Shown one piece after another: positions 8,239-16,866 of a DNA stretch of 64,000 nt. A program made the translations under genes and the position numbers. The number at the start of each line of letters is the position of its first letter. Position 1 is the first letter of the stretch. This stretch comes from JBOGXA01 sp050694175 (GTDB lineage Bacteria; Actinomycetota; CADDZG01; WHSQ01), in the NCBI GenBank assembly GCA_050694175.1, contig JBOGXA010000016.1, positions 29,788-93,787 on the forward strand. Direction: 5' to 3'. The notes beneath the pieces are model-generated. The model worked only from the letters and a program-made list of their open reading frames with translations. It was not told the origin of the DNA and made no database searches.

Positions 8239-8947
8239 CGACGAATACCAGAATGAGCATGGGCGGCTCTTGGGCGGCAAGAACGCCCTTGCATGGGGGC
8301 TCTGGAGAATCCCGGAGCGAGACCTGAGAGTCCTCGGAAGCGTCAGAGGAAAGCGGATGCTCGAGCTTGGTTGCGGAGCCGCGCAGTGGTCGATTGCGCT
8401 CACCCGCCGCCGAGCGCAACCCATAGGAATGGATAACTCCTTGAAACAGCTCTTCCATGCCAGGGAATCGATCAACTCGTCGCGTGCCCGCGTTCCACTC
8501 GTGCAGGCCGTTGCGGAGTTCTTGCCTTTTAGGGATGAGTCTTTCGATGTCGTTTTCTGCGACTACGGTGCGATGAGTTTTGCAGACCCCGCCCTAACCG
8601 TTCCCGAGGCAGCACGGGTTCTTCGAAGCGACGGTCTATTCGCCTTTTCCACAACAACCCCGTTCTTGAACGCGTGCTGGCCGGATGGCTCGGATGAAGT
8701 CACCAGGACGTTGCACAACCCGTACTTCGGCATGCGCAGGTTGGAGTGGTCGGCCGACGAGACGGTGGATTTCCAGCTCCCCTACGGGGAGTGGATCCGA
8801 TTGTTCAGAAGAAATGATTTGTCGATCGAGGATCTGATCGAAATCCGGCCGCCCCCACGTGCCCGCACTACCTTTCCGGGCCGCCCGTCGTCGTGGGCGA
8901 GGCGCTGGCCTGCCGAGATGATCTGGAAGGTCCGCAAAGACGCCTAA
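8156..8947 (+). CDS. Class I SAM-dependent methyltransferase
   Basis: A 263-residue methyltransferase. The N-terminal RRAWDADSDEYQNEHG matches a subgroup that starts W(D/W)D.(D/A)ADxYxxEHG; motif I is MLELGCGAAQWSIAL, followed by PIGMDNS and LPFRDESFDVVFCDYGAMSF. The C-terminal part ends with an Arg/Pro-rich tail. GTG start at 8156 is tentative; no strong ribosome site is visible. It may begin inside the preceding META-like reading frame. Substrate unknown. Confidence 0.75.
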   Translation: MTRGSPSKKSSGALRDARKNRRAWDADSDEYQNEHGRLLGGKNALAWGLWRIPERDLRVLGSVRGKRMLELGCGAAQWSIALTRRRAQPIGMDNSLKQLFHARESINSSRARVPLVQAVAEFLPFRDESFDVVFCDYGAMSFADPALTVPEAARVLRSDGLFAFSTTTPFLNACWPDGSDEVTRTLHNPYFGMRRLEWSADETVDFQLPYGEWIRLFRRNDLSIEDLIEIRPPPRARTTFPGRPSSWARRWPAEMIWKVRKDA

Positions 8948-9034
8948 TGCCCCATACCTGGTAGAAGAGGGCCTCTGACCCGTGCCCGGCGGACGGTCTG
9001 CAACCATCCAGGGCGATGGAGGATCTAACCCTCA

Positions 9035-9736
9035 ATGGACACGATTCAACGGACACCTGATAGATCACGGCCGGCGCCGCGGGGGCCGGGAGGGCCCGCG
9101 CGCAGGCCACCGCGCCCACACCGGAGCCGGTCTCTCCGGCGGCGCAGGCTGGCGTTGGGTGCGGCGGTGCTCACTGCGATCATCGCGAGTGCCTTGCTGC
9201 TGCGGGGCGGCGAGCCCCCATCACCACGGCCCGCGGAGGTCAGGGGAACGCCGGCATGGGCGACGACGCACTACGGCGACCCCGAGAATCGCGGTTTCAG
9301 GAAGCGAAACATCGTCGAGATCGAGTTCCTCGGCCGCGCGATGTTCGTCCATCGAGGAGCAAGCCGGCACTTCTTGCGCCTCGAACGCCTTTTCGAGGCC
9401 CGGGCCCCCGAGTACGCGGCCGCCGTGGCCTTCGGTGAGCTTGACGACTGGAGTTACGAGGACCGGAACGTGCGCGGTGAAGACTTCAAGTCGACCCACG
9501 CGTTCGGCATCGCCGTCGACATAAACGCGCTCGCCAATCCCCTCGGAACACCCGGCGACATGCCCGAGGAGGTTGTGCGGCAATGGGAAGCCGAAGGGGG
9601 TGACTGGGGAGGTGATTGGAGCCGATCCGACCCCATGCACTTCGAAACCCATCTGACCCCCGAGGAGATACGCGCTCGCTACGCGGCCGACGGCACGCCC
9701 AAGCCGGGGTATCTCGAGCAACTCGTTGGCGATTGA
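9035..9736 (+). CDS. M15-family D,D-/L,D-carboxypeptidase-like, membrane-anchored
   Basis: A 233-residue peptidoglycan peptidase homologue. A basic N-terminus rich in Arg and Pro precedes one membrane helix (ALGAAVLTAIIASALLL, about residues 41-57), placing the domain outside the membrane. Zinc-site motifs of the M15 (VanY/endolysin) fold are present: STHAFGIAVDIN (His and Asp ligands) and DWSRSDPMHFE (catalytic and third ligand). It would trim peptide stems of the cell wall. Its last codons read KPGYLEQLVGD, a phrase that recurs as relics downstream at 10496 and 11139. Confidence 0.82.
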   Translation: MDTIQRTPDRSRPAPRGPGGPARRPPRPHRSRSLRRRRLALGAAVLTAIIASALLLRGGEPPSPRPAEVRGTPAWATTHYGDPENRGFRKRNIVEIEFLGRAMFVHRGASRHFLRLERLFEARAPEYAAAVAFGELDDWSYEDRNVRGEDFKSTHAFGIAVDINALANPLGTPGDMPEEVVRQWEAEGGDWGGDWSRSDPMHFETHLTPEEIRARYAADGTPKPGYLEQLVGD

Positions 9737-9783
9737 TCTGGGTCGAGTCTCAGAGTGACTCCAGCGCGGGCGGGGCGCATGTG

Positions 9784-10377
9784 ATGCCTTACGCCACCCG
9801 AAGCCGCATGATGGTAGGGATGAGCGCTCAACGAGGTTGGCTCACGATCATCGTGGTCGGGCTTTCGCTTGCGGCGTGCGGTGTCGATAGCCCGCAAGCG
9901 AGAGATCCCGCTCCACCGCCGTCCGCCACTCCCACCGATGCCTCGGGGCGGAATCGAGACGGCTCTCACGAGCCGCCCGCAAACCCGGCCCCCGATTTCA
10001 CCGTGACGACATTCGACGGCACTCGCTTTTCTCTGTCCCGGCAAAGTGGCTCACCGGTCGTGCTGAACTTCTGGGAGTCGTGGTGACCGCAATGCCAGGC
10101 GGAGCAGCCGCACCTCAACCAGTTGGCTGAGGAGTACGCACAAGAGGTCGTCTTCGTCGGAGTGTCCAACAACGACTCCGTCGCAGCCGGCACGGACTAT
10201 GTGCGTGAATTCGACGTTCCTTATGCGATGGCCCACGCTCCACACGTTTGGGAGGCGTACGACGTTCCTTATCAACCGGTCACCATTGTCATCGATGCCC
10301 GCGGAGGGATCGTCGGCCGGATCGATGGCCCGGTTACCTATGAGGGCCTGAAAGACATCATCGAGAGCGCGACGTAA
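9784..10377 (+). CDS. TlpA/ResA-like thioredoxin-fold lipoprotein with in-frame TGA at the active site
   Basis: The N-terminus carries a lipobox (LTIIVVGLSLAAC), then a Pro/Ser-rich linker and a thioredoxin fold starting PAPDFTVTTFDGTRFSL. At the active site the frame reads VVLNFWESW, TGA (10084-10086), PQCQAEQPHLNQL and continues with intact homology to the TAA at 10377. In relatives the TGA position is the first cysteine of the CxxC pair; the second cysteine is kept. The product would be either a 197-residue selenoprotein (U-P-Q-C) or a gene broken by TGC/TGT to TGA change or sequencing error. A hairpin fitting the bacterial SECIS consensus follows. Start at 9784 is tentative; 9820 is possible. 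Likely an extracytoplasmic thiol/selenol oxidoreductase. Confidence 0.7.
10084..10111 (+). promoter_or_regulatory. Candidate bacterial SECIS element
   Basis: Directly after the TGA (10084-10086) lies a hairpin with stem GCGG (10099-10102) and CCGC (10108-10111) and loop AGCAG. The loop has G at its second position, and 17 bases separate the TGA from this G. The published bacterial SECIS consensus asks for a G among the first two loop bases and 16-37 bases from the UGA. The stem is short and does not extend well below, so this is suggestive only. Confidence 0.4.
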
Positions 10378-10495
10378 ACGCCATTCGAGTACGGGACGAC
10401 TTGCCGGACCTAGAACGGGGCCAAAGGGGGAAGGGGACGGACTCCGAAGCCACGGCGACCTGGCCCGTCGGTTACCTAGCCGCACTCACGGCGCG

Positions 10496-10534
10496 CCCCG
10501 GAGCTGGTTTCTGGAGCAACTCATCGGGGGTTGA
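10496..10534 (+). repeat. Relic of a shared coding end, copy B
   Basis: Reads PRSWFLEQLIGG and a TGA stop. It matches the 3' end of the M15 peptidase gene (9698-9736, ..GYLEQLVGD) and the copy at 11139. The surrounding gap 10378-10659 holds no gene I can support and looks like degraded coding sequence. Confidence 0.45.
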
Positions 10535-10659
10535 GTCTTTTGCCCGTCGGGCGGGCCCTACTAAAGGTCTGTCCTCGGTGGGATTATGAAGACGTGCTAT
10601 CCCGCGGTCGGTGTCGTTGACCAACTCGGCACCGTCCTACTAGCCCAGTCGAGGAAACT

Positions 10660-11094
10660 TCAGTGTTTCGTCCGGAGCCGTGGTCCCCCTCGGCCACGGT
10701 TGAAGAGAGCCCTTCCCAGCACCGGAGACAAAAGGATTAGCACGAGGAATCCCAGGCCCACACCTGGACTTTGATCGTTCGAAAGGTTGGTGTAGACAAT
10801 CAGACCTGTACGGAAAAACAACAGAGCCCCTGCAACCAAGAGAGCCGTGGGTCCGGCTCCAGGGTAGCGTCGCGTGCGCAGACCCATCCAGCTCCCGACT
10901 GTGAGCCCCAGGCACAGACCCCACAGCAGGCCCTCAAAGCCGCGCTCGATCTGTACGTCGACCAATTCAGTCTTCCCCGAAAACCGGTCGTAGATCGGGT
11001 TGGCGATGACTGCACCGGCCACCGCAAGTGGGGCGCCGCAGAGCAAACCTCCCACTTGAGCGGCCACGTACCCTTGTTGACGCCTTCGATTCAC
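10660..11094 (-). CDS. Hypothetical small membrane protein
   Basis: About 144 residues with three to four hydrophobic helices (near AQVGGLLCGAPLAVAGAVI, GLLWGLCLGLTVGSW, ALLVAGALLFF and GLGFLVLILLSPVL). I do not recognise a family. A GTG at 11094 is the most plausible start because it sits just before the first helix; the frame is open further upstream to 11208 but that part is Arg-rich and overlaps a repeat relic. No known neighbours in function. Confidence 0.5.
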   Translation of the reverse strand: MNRRRQQGYVAAQVGGLLCGAPLAVAGAVIANPIYDRFSGKTELVDVQIERGFEGLLWGLCLGLTVGSWMGLRTRRYPGAGPTALLVAGALLFFRTGLIVYTNLSNDQSPGVGLGFLVLILLSPVLGRALFNRGRGGPRLRTKH

Positions 11095-11138
11095 GACAGC
11101 TCGACCTGTCTCATGCCCACTGCTTCTGCGTCGTATAA

Positions 11139-11177
11139 CCCCGCGCGTGGTATCTCGAGCAACTGATCGGCGAGTGA
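11139..11177 (+). repeat. Relic of a shared coding end, copy C
   Basis: Reads PRAWYLEQLIGE and a TGA, immediately after an in-frame TAA (11136-11138), so it cannot be the end of a live gene. The bases GGTATCTCGAGCAACT are identical to those at the 3' end of the M15 peptidase gene; the next bases are similar. Confidence 0.45.
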
Positions 11178-11204
11178 TCCGCTGAGACCTGATACCAAAA
11201 GCAA

Positions 11205-12011
11205 TCAATCGCCCGCGAGCCTTCGGATGCGATCCGGCTCGTCGCGTAGCTTCTCGAGCTTCGCGATCGCCTTTTCGAACAGTTCATCGAACTTCTGCCG
11301 GCCGCGCTTTCGCTTGAAGGGATCGATGTTCGAGATGAGTTGGTATTGAAAGTACTGGTGCCAAACTCCCATGTCTTTGGCATGAGTGATCACGTCCTTG
11401 ACCAGCGTGTTGGCCTCGAGTACCGACCCCGCCCTCTCCTCCCTCACCGTGCGGGCCTTTTCGACCGGTTGTCGCAGAAAGAAATCACACTTCTTCAATA
11501 GCGGTTCAAACGCGCTTCCCGCCAGCCGGCTGCCCTTTTCATAGGCAAACCCGAGTGTTACGTGATAGGCACGCTCGATCGAGTCCTCCACGTCGGGATC
11601 GGTTTCTTTGAGGTCTGGGTTGTTCGCCACGAACGTGCGGTAGATACCGAGGGAAACGGCGGCCTTCTCGCTGATGTTGAGATCCTTCTCGACGTTTAGA
11701 TTCATCATCCGAGGCGCCAGTTTCCCGGGCACGACAAGCACGGGCAACTTGCGTATGCCAACCTCGCGGGCCGCAAGAAGGCGGTGCTGGCCATCGATCA
11801 CGACGGTGCGCGTCTTGCCGTCCGTCTCCATTTCGACGGCAACCAGGGGGACGATGAACCCGATCCGCTCGATGGACGACACCAGATGTTCGATGTGGGC
11901 CGGGCGCGTCTTGCGTTGGTGCTCGACCACTTCGAGGCGATCGGTGGGCACCGTTTTCAAGGCAATGGTCTGACGCTTGTGGGGATCTCTAAACGTGAGC
12001 TCCTTCTCCAT
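11205..12011 (-). CDS. ParB/sulfiredoxin-like (DGQHR) domain protein
   Basis: A 268-residue protein. Residues 10-110 form a ParB N-terminal-type domain: a strand ending VPTDRLEVVEHQRKT, a helix with HLVSSIERIGFIVPL, then VVIDGQHRLLAAREVGI, the nucleotide-binding box of ParB, Srx and DndB-like proteins. The remainder is helical with many charged residues and no ParB DNA-binding helix-turn-helix that I can see, so it is unlikely to be the chromosome segregation ParB. It stands alone. Role unknown; possibilities include a CTP- or ATP-binding regulatory protein. Confidence 0.7.
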   Translation of the reverse strand: MEKELTFRDPHKRQTIALKTVPTDRLEVVEHQRKTRPAHIEHLVSSIERIGFIVPLVAVEMETDGKTRTVVIDGQHRLLAAREVGIRKLPVLVVPGKLAPRMMNLNVEKDLNISEKAAVSLGIYRTFVANNPDLKETDPDVEDSIERAYHVTLGFAYEKGSRLAGSAFEPLLKKCDFFLRQPVEKARTVREERAGSVLEANTLVKDVITHAKDMGVWHQYFQYQLISNIDPFKRKRGRQKFDELFEKAIAKLEKLRDEPDRIRRLAGD

Positions 12012-12114
12012 ACGGCATAACCCTAGCGCTCGATGACTCGACCGATGTGGTCGCCGGGGGACTGCTACGTTGACGGGGGTCATGGGTGTTGCATTCCCGG
12101 GCAAGGAGGGGCGA

Positions 12115-12693
12115 GTGGCACAGCGAGGTGAGATCGTTCTGGTGCGGCACGGAGAGACCGAGTGGAGCCGCGCAGGGAAGCACACGGGAAGAACCGACAT
12201 CCCGTTGACCAGCGGAGGACGCGATCAGGCGCGTCAACTCGGAGGCGCGCTTCGCAATCGGCGCTTTGCCCTCGTTCTCACGAGTCCCCTTCGTCGCGCA
12301 TCCGAAACCTGCAGGCTTGCAGGCCTGGGAGATGCCGCCGAGGAATGCTCAGACCTGCGCGAATGGGACTACGGCGACTACGAGGGCAGGACAACCGCCG
12401 ACATTCGCACCGAGGTCGACGGCTGGACCATCTGGACTCACGAGGTCCCCGGGGGTGAGACGGCGGCCAAAATAGCCCGTCGTGCCGACCGGGTCGTCGA
12501 TTTGGTGCGGACGGTGGACGGGGACGTGGCTCTTTTTGGCCACGGTCACATACTGCGCGTGCTCGCGGCGCGCTGGTGTGGCCTTGACGCCGTCTGCGGC
12601 CGATTCCTTGCGCTGGATACAGGCACGCTGTCGATCCTGGGTTATGAGCGAGAGTCTCCCGTAATCCGGCTGTGGAACCGGATTCGTGAATGA
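12115..12693 (+). CDS. Histidine phosphatase (phosphoglycerate mutase-like)
   Basis: A 192-residue branch-2 type phosphohydrolase. The catalytic LVRHGETEWS motif is at residues 8-17, LTSPLRRASET follows, with the general acid region at REWDYGDYEGRTT and the second histidine at VALFGHGHILRVLAARW. These enzymes dephosphorylate small phosphoesters through a phosphohistidine; the substrate is not predictable. The GTG start at 12115 is chosen because AAGGAGG sits six bases before it. Single gene, with methylglyoxal synthase next on the same strand after about 110 bases. Confidence 0.88.
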   Translation: MAQRGEIVLVRHGETEWSRAGKHTGRTDIPLTSGGRDQARQLGGALRNRRFALVLTSPLRRASETCRLAGLGDAAEECSDLREWDYGDYEGRTTADIRTEVDGWTIWTHEVPGGETAAKIARRADRVVDLVRTVDGDVALFGHGHILRVLAARWCGLDAVCGRFLALDTGTLSILGYERESPVIRLWNRIRE

Positions 12694-12803
12694 AGGCGCA
12701 AGGAACAAAAAACAGGGGATTCACGTTCTCGCAATAAACCTGAGATCTACGACAGCTACCTTGGAGGTGTGCAGGGAAAGTGAAGAACCGAAGGGATGAT
12801 TCT

Positions 12804-13277
12804 GTGCCTGAACGGAAGAGGATTGCTCTCGTCGCCCACGACAACAAGAAAGACGATCTGCTGGAGTGGGCGCGTTTCAACAAAGAGACTCTCGCCCGCC
12901 ACGAATTGTGCGCGACCGGGACCACCGGTGCCGTTCTGGGCTCGGAACTTGGGCTCAGGATCGTCAAGCTTCAGAGCGGACCGCTCGGCGGGGATCAGCA
13001 AATCGGAGCGATGATCTCGCGCGGGGAGCTGGATGTCCTCGTTTTCTTCTGGGATCCCCTGGAATCGCAGCCCCACGATCCCGACGTCAAGGCTCTTCTG
13101 CGAATGTCGGTTGTTTGGAACATCCCGGTCGCGTGCAATCGGAGCACCGCGGACTTCATGATCGCCTCACCATTGATGTCGAGGCGGTACCGGCCCATCC
13201 TCCCGGATCACCCTACATACGCGCGCGAGCGCGTCGAGACCGTGTCGGAGGCGCTGGGTACTTCCACTAGGAGATGA
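12804..13277 (+). CDS. mgsA: Methylglyoxal synthase
   Basis: A 157-residue enzyme converting dihydroxyacetone phosphate to methylglyoxal and phosphate, a bypass that relieves sugar-phosphate stress. Family residues are clear: RIALVAHDNKKDDLLEWA at the start, CATGTTG, LQSGPLGGDQQIGAMI with the catalytic Asp, FFWDPL, and HDPDVKALLRM then VACNRSTADF. Length equals the usual 150-155. The GTG at 12804 has GAAGGGA seven bases upstream; a GTG at 12780 is possible. Its presence beside carbohydrate-handling genes is not close enough to claim a pathway link. Confidence 0.93.
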   Translation: MPERKRIALVAHDNKKDDLLEWARFNKETLARHELCATGTTGAVLGSELGLRIVKLQSGPLGGDQQIGAMISRGELDVLVFFWDPLESQPHDPDVKALLRMSVVWNIPVACNRSTADFMIASPLMSRRYRPILPDHPTYARERVETVSEALGTSTRR

Positions 13278-14064
13278 GTCTTCTCCGCATCAATCGGATT
13301 GCGAGCGCGCTGCAAACCAGAAACATCGCGACCAGATAGGCAACGTCGAGGAGTTGCCCCACCTCCACATGGCCCGTCGTCAGTGCTCGCAGGAGCGACG
13401 CCGAGTGATACAACGGCGTGAGCAGGATCAGTGGACGGAGGAGCTCCGGGTACAGAGATACCGGAAAGAAGGTTCCGGAGAACAGGAAGAGCGGGAAGAC
13501 GACAAGCGTCATCACTTTCTCGAGCGATGAGATCTCCTTGGTGATTGCCGTGAGGATCATCGCTCCCGAGGCGAGCGCGCCCCCCGACAGCATCACGGCG
13601 GGGAGCGCGAGCACGGCCCACGGGGAATGGATCAACCCCAACACAAGCATGACGGCCATGAAACCTGCCGAGTAGATCGTTCCGCGGATGAGCGCCCAGA
13701 TCACCTCGCCCACCGCAATGTCGGAGACGTTGACCGGCGTGGTCATGATCCCGTCGTACGTCTTCATCCAGTTGAGCTTGAAGAACGGGCTGAAGAATCC
13801 GTCGAAGATCGCACCGTTGAGAGCCGAGGCCGCCAGCATGCCAGGGGCCAGGAAGGATGCGTATGAGATCTCGACCCCGCCGTAGTTGATCGTCTCTATG
13901 AAACGGCCGACCCCAAAGCCCACGGCGCCGAGGTAGAAGACCGGCTCGAAGAAACCGCTGATAAACGCCATCCAGTAGTGCTTATAGGCGAGGGAGTTGC
14001 GCTGCACGAGCTTCAAGGCGCGGCGCAGCGAAGGGAATGGATAGACGGGTGTTATCGCCGCCAT
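13267..14064 (-). CDS. ABC-2 type exporter permease (second)
   Basis: A 265-residue permease with six hydrophobic helices. The segment GTFFPVSLYPELLRPL is the conserved ABC-2 loop, and PLYHSASLLRALTTG the following one, as in NodJ/DrrB-like transporters. Its start overlaps the stop of the first permease (TGATG), so ATPase, permease 1 and permease 2 form one translationally coupled operon. The two permeases probably make a heterodimer. Substrate is unknown; close families export antibiotics, lipids or polysaccharides. Its stop lies inside the end of the methylglyoxal synthase gene (11-base convergent overlap). Confidence 0.88.
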   Translation of the reverse strand: MAAITPVYPFPSLRRALKLVQRNSLAYKHYWMAFISGFFEPVFYLGAVGFGVGRFIETINYGGVEISYASFLAPGMLAASALNGAIFDGFFSPFFKLNWMKTYDGIMTTPVNVSDIAVGEVIWALIRGTIYSAGFMAVMLVLGLIHSPWAVLALPAVMLSGGALASGAMILTAITKEISSLEKVMTLVVFPLFLFSGTFFPVSLYPELLRPLILLTPLYHSASLLRALTTGHVEVGQLLDVAYLVAMFLVCSALAIRLMRRRLIS

Positions 14065-14828
14065 CAGGTAATGAGCCTCTTCGTGAGATTGTGCAGCGCC
14101 AGCCATGTTCCAAGGGCCAGGAAAACCAAGAGATACACGAGGTGACCTGCGGCCGACGCCGCCGAGAATTCGAGAACCGTCAATTGACGAACGAGCTCTA
14201 TTCCGTGATAGAGGGGGGTGAACTGGGCCACCGTCCGCGCCCAATCGGGCAACGAGTCCACGGGGAAGAAGGTCCCCGATAGGAGGAACAGAGGGGTCAC
14301 GACGAATCGGAAGACCCACGTGTAGGCCTCGTCCCGTTCCAGAGTTGCGGTCAGAGCGCTCGTGACCGCGGCACATCCGAGCCCGGTGAGTATCGCAACG
14401 GGAACGGCGAGTACGGCCACGGGTGAATCGAAGATCCGGAAGAGCGAGATGGCGGCGAAGAACGGAATCGTCTGCTGCGCGAGCGAGAGCCCGATCCACG
14501 ACAGCTCGCCGACGAGAATGTCGGTGACGGTCAGGGGCGTGGCGAGCATCGCCTCGTAGTTCCTCTGCCACATGATCTTGTTCAGCAGCGGATACGTCGC
14601 CGAGAATATGCCGCTCTGCATCGCGTTTGCGGCGAGCATTCCGGTCGAGAAGAACGCCAGATAGCCGACTCCCTTGAATGCGGCCGCATCGCTCTCAACC
14701 AGAGATCCCAATCCCAAGCCCATTGCGGTAAGGAACAGAACTGGAGATACGACACTGAGAAGAATCGAGCCCCGCCAGGCGCGCCAAAAAACCAGTGAGT
14801 TCCGGTGGACGACCTTCGCGGCGTTCAC
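14064..14828 (-). CDS. ABC-2 type exporter permease (first)
   Basis: A 254-residue membrane protein of the ABC-2 family with six helices. Signature loops are LSGTFFPVDSLPDWARTV and FTPLYHGIELVRQL; the N-terminal VVHRNSLVFWRAWRG is the usual amphipathic entry helix. GTG start overlaps the stop of the ATPase gene as GTGA. It is about 25% alike to the second permease by eye in the loops, consistent with an old duplication. Confidence 0.88.
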   Translation of the reverse strand: MNAAKVVHRNSLVFWRAWRGSILLSVVSPVLFLTAMGLGLGSLVESDAAAFKGVGYLAFFSTGMLAANAMQSGIFSATYPLLNKIMWQRNYEAMLATPLTVTDILVGELSWIGLSLAQQTIPFFAAISLFRIFDSPVAVLAVPVAILTGLGCAAVTSALTATLERDEAYTWVFRFVVTPLFLLSGTFFPVDSLPDWARTVAQFTPLYHGIELVRQLTVLEFSAASAAGHLVYLLVFLALGTWLALHNLTKRLIT

Positions 14829-15748
14829 TCGATCAGAGATCGACCTGTGAGAATGAGAAAGACATCTTCGAGTGTCGACCTGCGGACAAGCGCTGTTTGG
14901 GTCTCGACACCTCGCGCATGGACTGCGGCGAGTGTGTCGTCTCCCGTCTGCGTGTAAAGGAGAACGCGATCCGGAAGCCACTCCGTCCGCTGGACGAGCC
15001 CGTCGAGCTGGTCAGTCAGAAGGTCGCGGTTCGCGTCCGAGAGTCGAAGCTCCAGAACCTCGCGCGTGCAGTATCTCTCGATAAGCTCGCGGGGCGACCC
15101 CTCTGCCACGATCTTCGCTTTATCCATGACGACGAGCCGATCGCACAACTGCTCGGCTTCGTCCATGTAGTGGGTTGTGATGATGAGGGTCGCGCCGCGC
15201 TGCTTGAGGCGATACAAGCGGTCCCACACGAGATGGCGCGCCTGGGGGTCCAGGCCGGTCGTGGGCTCGTCCAGGATGATCAGGTCCGGCTGATTCACGA
15301 GGCCGCGAGCGATCGTCAATCGCCGTTTCATCCCACCCGACAGTGGGTCGACCTTGCTGCTCGCCTTCTCCGCGAGCTGCACGAATTCAAGGAGCTCGTC
15401 GATACGTCGCTTGGCCTCACCGTGAGCGACGTCGAAGTAGCGCGCGTACATCTCGAGGTTCTCACGCACGGTGAGTTCGATATCGAGATTGTCGATCTGC
15501 GGCACTACTCCGATGCGGCGCTTTATCTCAGAGGCCTGAGCGATCGGATCCATGCCGATGACGGATAGAGTCCCATTGGTCGGGGGAGAAGTGCAGCCGA
15601 TCATCCGCATTGTCGATGTCTTCCCGGCGCCGTTGGGACCGAGGAATCCGAACGCCTCGGTGCGTCGCACCTCGAAATCGATCGCGTCGACGGCAACGAG
15701 GTCACCGAACCGCTTGGTGAGAGAGCGCGCAACAACCAGAGCGTCCAT
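14825..15748 (-). CDS. ABC transporter ATPase (NodI/DrrA-like)
   Basis: A 307-residue ATPase. Walker A is GFLGPNGAGKTSTMRM, the Q-loop VVPQIDNLD, the signature LSGGMKRRLTIARGLV, Walker B DLIILDEPTTGLDPQ and the switch histidine TTHYMDEAE. The C-terminal 80 residues form the regulatory extension common to drug- and lipid-exporting DrrA/NodI proteins. With the two coupled permeases downstream it completes an exporter. Start ATG at 15748. The ~160 bases up to the divergent DsbA-like gene presumably hold both promoters. Confidence 0.92.
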   Translation of the reverse strand: MDALVVARSLTKRFGDLVAVDAIDFEVRRTEAFGFLGPNGAGKTSTMRMIGCTSPPTNGTLSVIGMDPIAQASEIKRRIGVVPQIDNLDIELTVRENLEMYARYFDVAHGEAKRRIDELLEFVQLAEKASSKVDPLSGGMKRRLTIARGLVNQPDLIILDEPTTGLDPQARHLVWDRLYRLKQRGATLIITTHYMDEAEQLCDRLVVMDKAKIVAEGSPRELIERYCTREVLELRLSDANRDLLTDQLDGLVQRTEWLPDRVLLYTQTGDDTLAAVHARGVETQTALVRRSTLEDVFLILTGRSLIE

Positions 15749-15912
15749 TGCAGAGAGCCTAATCAGAGGTTCCCGTCGGTTTTTCCGGCCGGTTCGGCCC
15801 CCAGAGAGCGGCCCTCGAGGAGACCGAGATTCTCGAGCGACATGGGAATGCCGGCGGGCTGCGAGAGGTTTGGAACCTGGGAAGCGGAAACCCTAACCGG
15901 AAGGGATTGTTG

Positions 15913-16506
15913 ATGACCATTCAGGGTGGTCGGCGACGCAACGAGCCGGATGCTCGACCCCAGGAACCTCGACTGGCAGAGCCCGTCACATCGGACGATC
16001 GCATCATTGGCGCGGCCGAGGCGAGCGTCACCCTCCTCGAGTACGGAGAGTTCGAATGTCCTCACTGCGGACGGGCGTTCTTCCAGCTGAAGGCGTTGCG
16101 CGACCGCCTTTCCGAACTAGACGCTCGCTTCGTATTCCGGCATTATGCCCGTGACGAGGTTCACCCGTTCTCGGTTCGGGCGGCGCTGGCCGCAGAAGCG
16201 GCCGGTGCCCAGGGCCGCTTCTGGGAGATGCACGACCACCTCTTCGAAAACCAGCATTCGCTCGAGTACGCGGATCTCGAACGGCACGCCACTGCGGTGG
16301 GCCTGGATGTTGCTCGCTTCCTACGAGACATCGGGGATTCACGCCACCTCGACCTCGTTGACGCCCACGCGGAAGGTGCGATCGAGAGCGGGGTTTCGAG
16401 CACTCCGACGTTCTTCCTCAACGGGGCCGGCTATGCGGGCGGTTACGACCTCGACTCGCTGGTGGACGCCATCAGGCGGGAGACCGAGATCCTGAGAATC
16501 GACTGA
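15913..16506 (+). CDS. DsbA-family thioredoxin-fold protein
   Basis: About 197 residues. The redox motif is FECPHCGRAFFQL; the helical insert contains FRHYARDEVHPFSVRAALA and the cis-proline loop is VSSTPTFFLNGAGYAGGY. This is the thioredoxin_4 type often found alone or fused to NhaA. No signal peptide is visible, so it may act in the cytoplasm as a disulfide or glutathione/mycothiol-linked oxidoreductase. Start at 15913 is favoured by GGAAGGGA seven bases upstream. Confidence 0.87.
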   Translation: MTIQGGRRRNEPDARPQEPRLAEPVTSDDRIIGAAEASVTLLEYGEFECPHCGRAFFQLKALRDRLSELDARFVFRHYARDEVHPFSVRAALAAEAAGAQGRFWEMHDHLFENQHSLEYADLERHATAVGLDVARFLRDIGDSRHLDLVDAHAEGAIESGVSSTPTFFLNGAGYAGGYDLDSLVDAIRRETEILRID

Positions 16507-16647
16507 GCGGCAGCGGGGAAGGGCCGTTACCCAATCGGGGAGATGCCTAGTTCTCTCGCGCCATGGCGAAAACCGCTCCCAGGCTTCTGGTCGAAACCAC
16601 GCCGACGCGCTATAAGTGAGGGGGCACCCGGCGTTGGGAGGTAAGCC

Positions 16648-16866
16648 TTGAACAGTCAACCAGACGACATCGAGTACGAAAAGGATGTGCCCGTCGACGC
16701 CCCCGACGAGGACGACCTCGATTTGATCGATGAGGAGCCGCGCGCTCTCGAGCCGGACACCTCACCCGAAGCGACGGCCGAGGCCGGCATGTCCCACGGC
16801 GACGTCGACCTCAATCCGGATGAGGACGTCGAGTTCGAAGAGGACGAAAGCGAGGTCGCGACATGA
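16648..16866 (+). CDS. Small acidic protein, translationally coupled to amidase
   Basis: A 72-residue protein in which about 40% of residues are Asp or Glu and only two are basic; no hydrophobic core, so it is probably disordered. TTG start with GGGAGG six bases upstream. Its stop overlaps the amidase start (ATGA). I do not recognise a family. A role as chaperone, antitoxin-like inhibitor or calcium-binding partner of the amidase is only a guess. Confidence 0.6.
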   Translation: MNSQPDDIEYEKDVPVDAPDEDDLDLIDEEPRALEPDTSPEATAEAGMSHGDVDLNPDEDVEFEEDESEVAT

